Of a stretch of DNA of 24,047 bases, positions 10,876-24,047 are shown piece by piece. Both the position numbers and the translations under genes were made by a program. Position 1 is the stretch's first letter; every line of letters begins with the position of its first letter. The DNA is from Paulinella micropora (taxonomy: Eukaryota; Cercozoa; Imbricatea; Euglyphida): NCBI GenBank assembly GCA_009731375.1, contig BJOX01000190.1:279442-303488 (forward strand), written 5' to 3'. The notes below the pieces were generated by a model. It saw only the letters and a program-made list of their open reading frames with translations. It was not told where the DNA came from and searched no databases.

Positions 10876-10963
<88 letters not shown>
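10871..10963. repeat. (ATT)n microsatellite upstream of SINE 1
   Basis: About 30 ATT units running directly into the SINE. Confidence 0.95.
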
Positions 10964-10964
<1 letters not shown>

Positions 10965-10965
10965 T

Positions 10966-11123
10966 GGACACCGTGATAGCCCAGTGGTCAAGTTCTACCA
11001 TCTGGGCCCTGTCGCCAGTTCGATTCCCGTCGGTGCCACCAGTATTTTCATTGAACATACCGGTCTATTTCTGGACCAGTATTTTCATTGAACATACCGG
11101 CCCGTCTGGAAGTGTTGGAACTG
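10966..11123 (+). mobile_element. tRNA-derived SINE, copy 1 (cut by assembly gap)
   Basis: tRNA-like head 10966-11041. An A box TAGCCCAGTGG at 10977-10987 and B box GTTCGATTC at 11018-11026 both fit the RNA polymerase III consensus. The near-acceptor strands GACACCG and CGGTGCC pair at six of seven positions, and CCA follows. The body begins GTATTTTCATTGAACATACC, and this segment is present twice in tandem (37-bp unit). The rest is lost in the gap from 11124. Confidence 0.9.
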
Positions 11124-11245
11124 NNNNNNNNNNNNNNNNNNNNNNNNNNNNNNNNNNNNNNNNNNNNNNNNNNNNNNNNNNNNNNNNNNNNNNNNNNNNN
11201 NNNNNNNNNNNNNNNNNNNNNNNNNNNNNNNNNNNNNNNNNNNNN
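11124..11245. other. Assembly gap (122 N)
   Basis: Run of N inside SINE 1. (ATT)n resumes on the far side, so the missing part is probably the rest of the SINE and its (ATT)n tail. Confidence 1.
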
Positions 11246-11453
11246 TTATTATTATTATTATTTTATTTTATTTTAATATTTTTAATCTAAGTCATTTTAT
11301 TTTGATACTTTAATATTTTAATAGTTTCTCATTATCTTTAATAACTTGAGACGTAGGTCACCATCTAGTTAAATCAATAGCTCTTGAGCTAACGATTTGT
11401 ATGGATCGACCAGAGGTTAAATTGTTAACTTCATTAAACCGAAGGCCTAGGCC

Positions 11454-11455
<2 letters not shown>
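11246..11455 (+). repeat. AT-rich tail plus TAG-box, retrotransposon 3'-end fragment
   Basis: TTTTAATATTTTTAAT-type sequence leads into TTTCTCATTATCTTTAATAAC and the box 11348-11455 (GAGACGTAGGTCACC to GGCCTAGGCCTAG). It shares private variants with the copy at 12022 (GACGTAGG, GAT.GACCAGAGG, AAACCGAAGG), so the two form a subgroup or are a segmental duplicate. Confidence 0.85.
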
Positions 11456-11492
<37 letters not shown>

Positions 11493-11493
11493 C

Positions 11494-11549
<56 letters not shown>

Positions 11550-11550
11550 C

Positions 11551-11600
<50 letters not shown>

Positions 11601-11601
11601 C

Positions 11602-11661
<60 letters not shown>
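11456..11661. repeat. (TAG)n microsatellite
   Basis: Very pure TAG array with three AGC variants. It runs into the gap 11662-11763 (102 N). Confidence 0.97.
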
Positions 11662-11763
11662 NNNNNNNNNNNNNNNNNNNNNNNNNNNNNNNNNNNNNNN
11701 NNNNNNNNNNNNNNNNNNNNNNNNNNNNNNNNNNNNNNNNNNNNNNNNNNNNNNNNNNNNNNN

Positions 11764-11975
11764 TATTATTATTATTATTATTATTATTATTTTCTTTAGG
11801 GAGTACATAGGCCATCGGTCCTTTCCATGGGCTGATTGGTATAAAGCTCCTAGAGTAATGTTCTATGCCGTCACTTCCTTTATTCCACCGATTGGTGTGG
11901 AGACTTTCCTTATGGAATGGAGGACTGGATGCACATGGCCTTTTGGCTCAGCAATTGGCAGGAGATACACTATTA
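11764..11975 (+). other. Unassigned 170-bp island flanked by (ATT)n
   Basis: After TTTTCTTTAG at 11798 the plus strand has one frame open through the whole island, containing ADWYKAPRVMFYAVTSFIPP and FLMEWRTGCTWPFG. (ATT)n lies on both sides, as for the SINEs, so this may be a mobile element and not an exon. No tRNA boxes seen. Not recognised. Confidence 0.35.
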
Positions 11976-12127
11976 TTATTTTCTTTTAATATTTTTAATT
12001 TCTCATTATCTTTAATAACTTGAGACGTAGGTCACCATCTAGTTAAATCAATAGCTCTTGAGCAAACGATTTGTATGGATAGACCAGAGGTTAAATTGTT
12101 AACTTCATTAAACCGAAGGCCTAGGCC

Positions 12128-12211
<84 letters not shown>

Positions 12212-12215
12212 GTAG
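11976..12215 (+). repeat. Retrotransposon 3'-end fragment: AT-rich tail, TAG-box and (TAG)n
   Basis: Box 12022-12130, nearly identical to 11348-11455, then (TAG)n to about 12215 with a few GGT variants. This is the last repeat before the plus-strand gene. Confidence 0.9.
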
Positions 12216-12331
12216 TAGTAGTAGGAGTGGGTCGTCGGGTCAAAAAGAAAAATTGGAATCATTTCTAGTCGATCATTCTAGTTGGAGTTACTTATTGCTC
12301 CTGAACCTTAGTACTGACCTTCAATTTTCCG
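12216..12331 (+). promoter_or_regulatory. Probable 5' region of the LYR/DUF179 gene
   Basis: About 115 bp of non-repetitive sequence between the (TAG)n tail and the first exon. I see no TATA box or other clear core promoter element. Called by position only. Confidence 0.25.
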
Positions 12332-23734
<11,403 letters not shown>

Positions 23735-23737
23735 GTC

Positions 23738-23743
23738 TATCTT

Positions 23744-23834
<91 letters not shown>

Positions 23835-23867
23835 ATCTATCTTTCTTTCTATCTATCTATCTTTGTT

Positions 23868-23902
<35 letters not shown>
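23738..23902. repeat. (CTAT)n microsatellite
   Basis: CTAT with CTTT and GTTT variants, running into the inverted 140-bp repeat. Confidence 0.95.
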
Positions 23903-23904
<2 letters not shown>

Positions 23905-24047
23905 AGGGAGCTTTGGTATTGCCTGTATCAGTCCCTTCCGTGCAAACATCACGGCTTAGCTGGGCATCGGGTTAATACTTTACCCACAGACTTCCTGGTT
24001 GACGAAATCAGAAGCTCCTTTTTTCTGACATTAGTCGATATTTCATC
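23903..24047 (-). repeat. 140-bp dispersed repeat, copy 3 (inverted)
   Basis: Reverse complement of 1024-1167, including the CCAAAGCTCCCTA end that copy 2 lacks. Its 3' side in repeat orientation abuts GATA (plus-strand CTAT). It may continue past the window edge. Confidence 0.88.

Overview
This is a eukaryotic nuclear window, built almost entirely of microsatellites, minisatellites and retroelements. Short non-repetitive islands stand between them. Evidence for a nuclear genome is the spliceosomal introns, a non-LTR retrotransposon, tRNA-derived SINEs and tens of long simple-sequence tracts. Five runs of N (11124-11245, 11662-11763, 13209-13806, 20099-20319, 22075-22344) all touch simple repeats. 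I cannot fix the species. The layout of the main gene (LYR-type N-terminal region joined to a DUF179/AlgH-type domain) reminds me of algal or stramenopile proteins, but that is memory, not proof.

Region 1 (1-2530, minus strand): short islands with splice signals look like exons of a minus-strand gene (2359-2527, 2041-2102, 740-814, 236-370), possibly continuing to the left edge (1-176). Their introns hold (GATA)n-type tracts and two direct copies of a 140-bp dispersed repeat. A third, inverted copy closes the window at 23903-24047.

Region 2 (2545-12230): a nest of one non-LTR retrotransposon family. A 5'-truncated copy (3365-5050), a nearly full-length but dead copy (5787-10540) and several 3'-end fragments each end in a conserved ~110-bp box followed by (TAG)n. 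SINEs and another unassigned island sit in (ATT)n tracts.

Region 3 (12332-23734, plus strand): the most important content. Fourteen short exons, all phase-compatible, can be chained by hand into one gene of at least 340 codons: an N-terminal region with an LYR motif, then a DUF179/UPF0301 (AlgH/YqgE) domain. Introns at the 5' end are 61-116 bp. From the fourth onward they swell to 0.26-2.6 kb and consist almost wholly of microsatellites, SINEs and minisatellites. No continuous reading frame reveals this gene, because the exons are 18-150 nt long. Intron 11 holds a minisatellite that amplified the end of exon 11, including its 5' splice site.

Long apparent reading frames made of poly-Ser, Thr, Leu, Tyr, Ile, Arg-Glu or similar are translations of simple repeats and are not annotated as genes.
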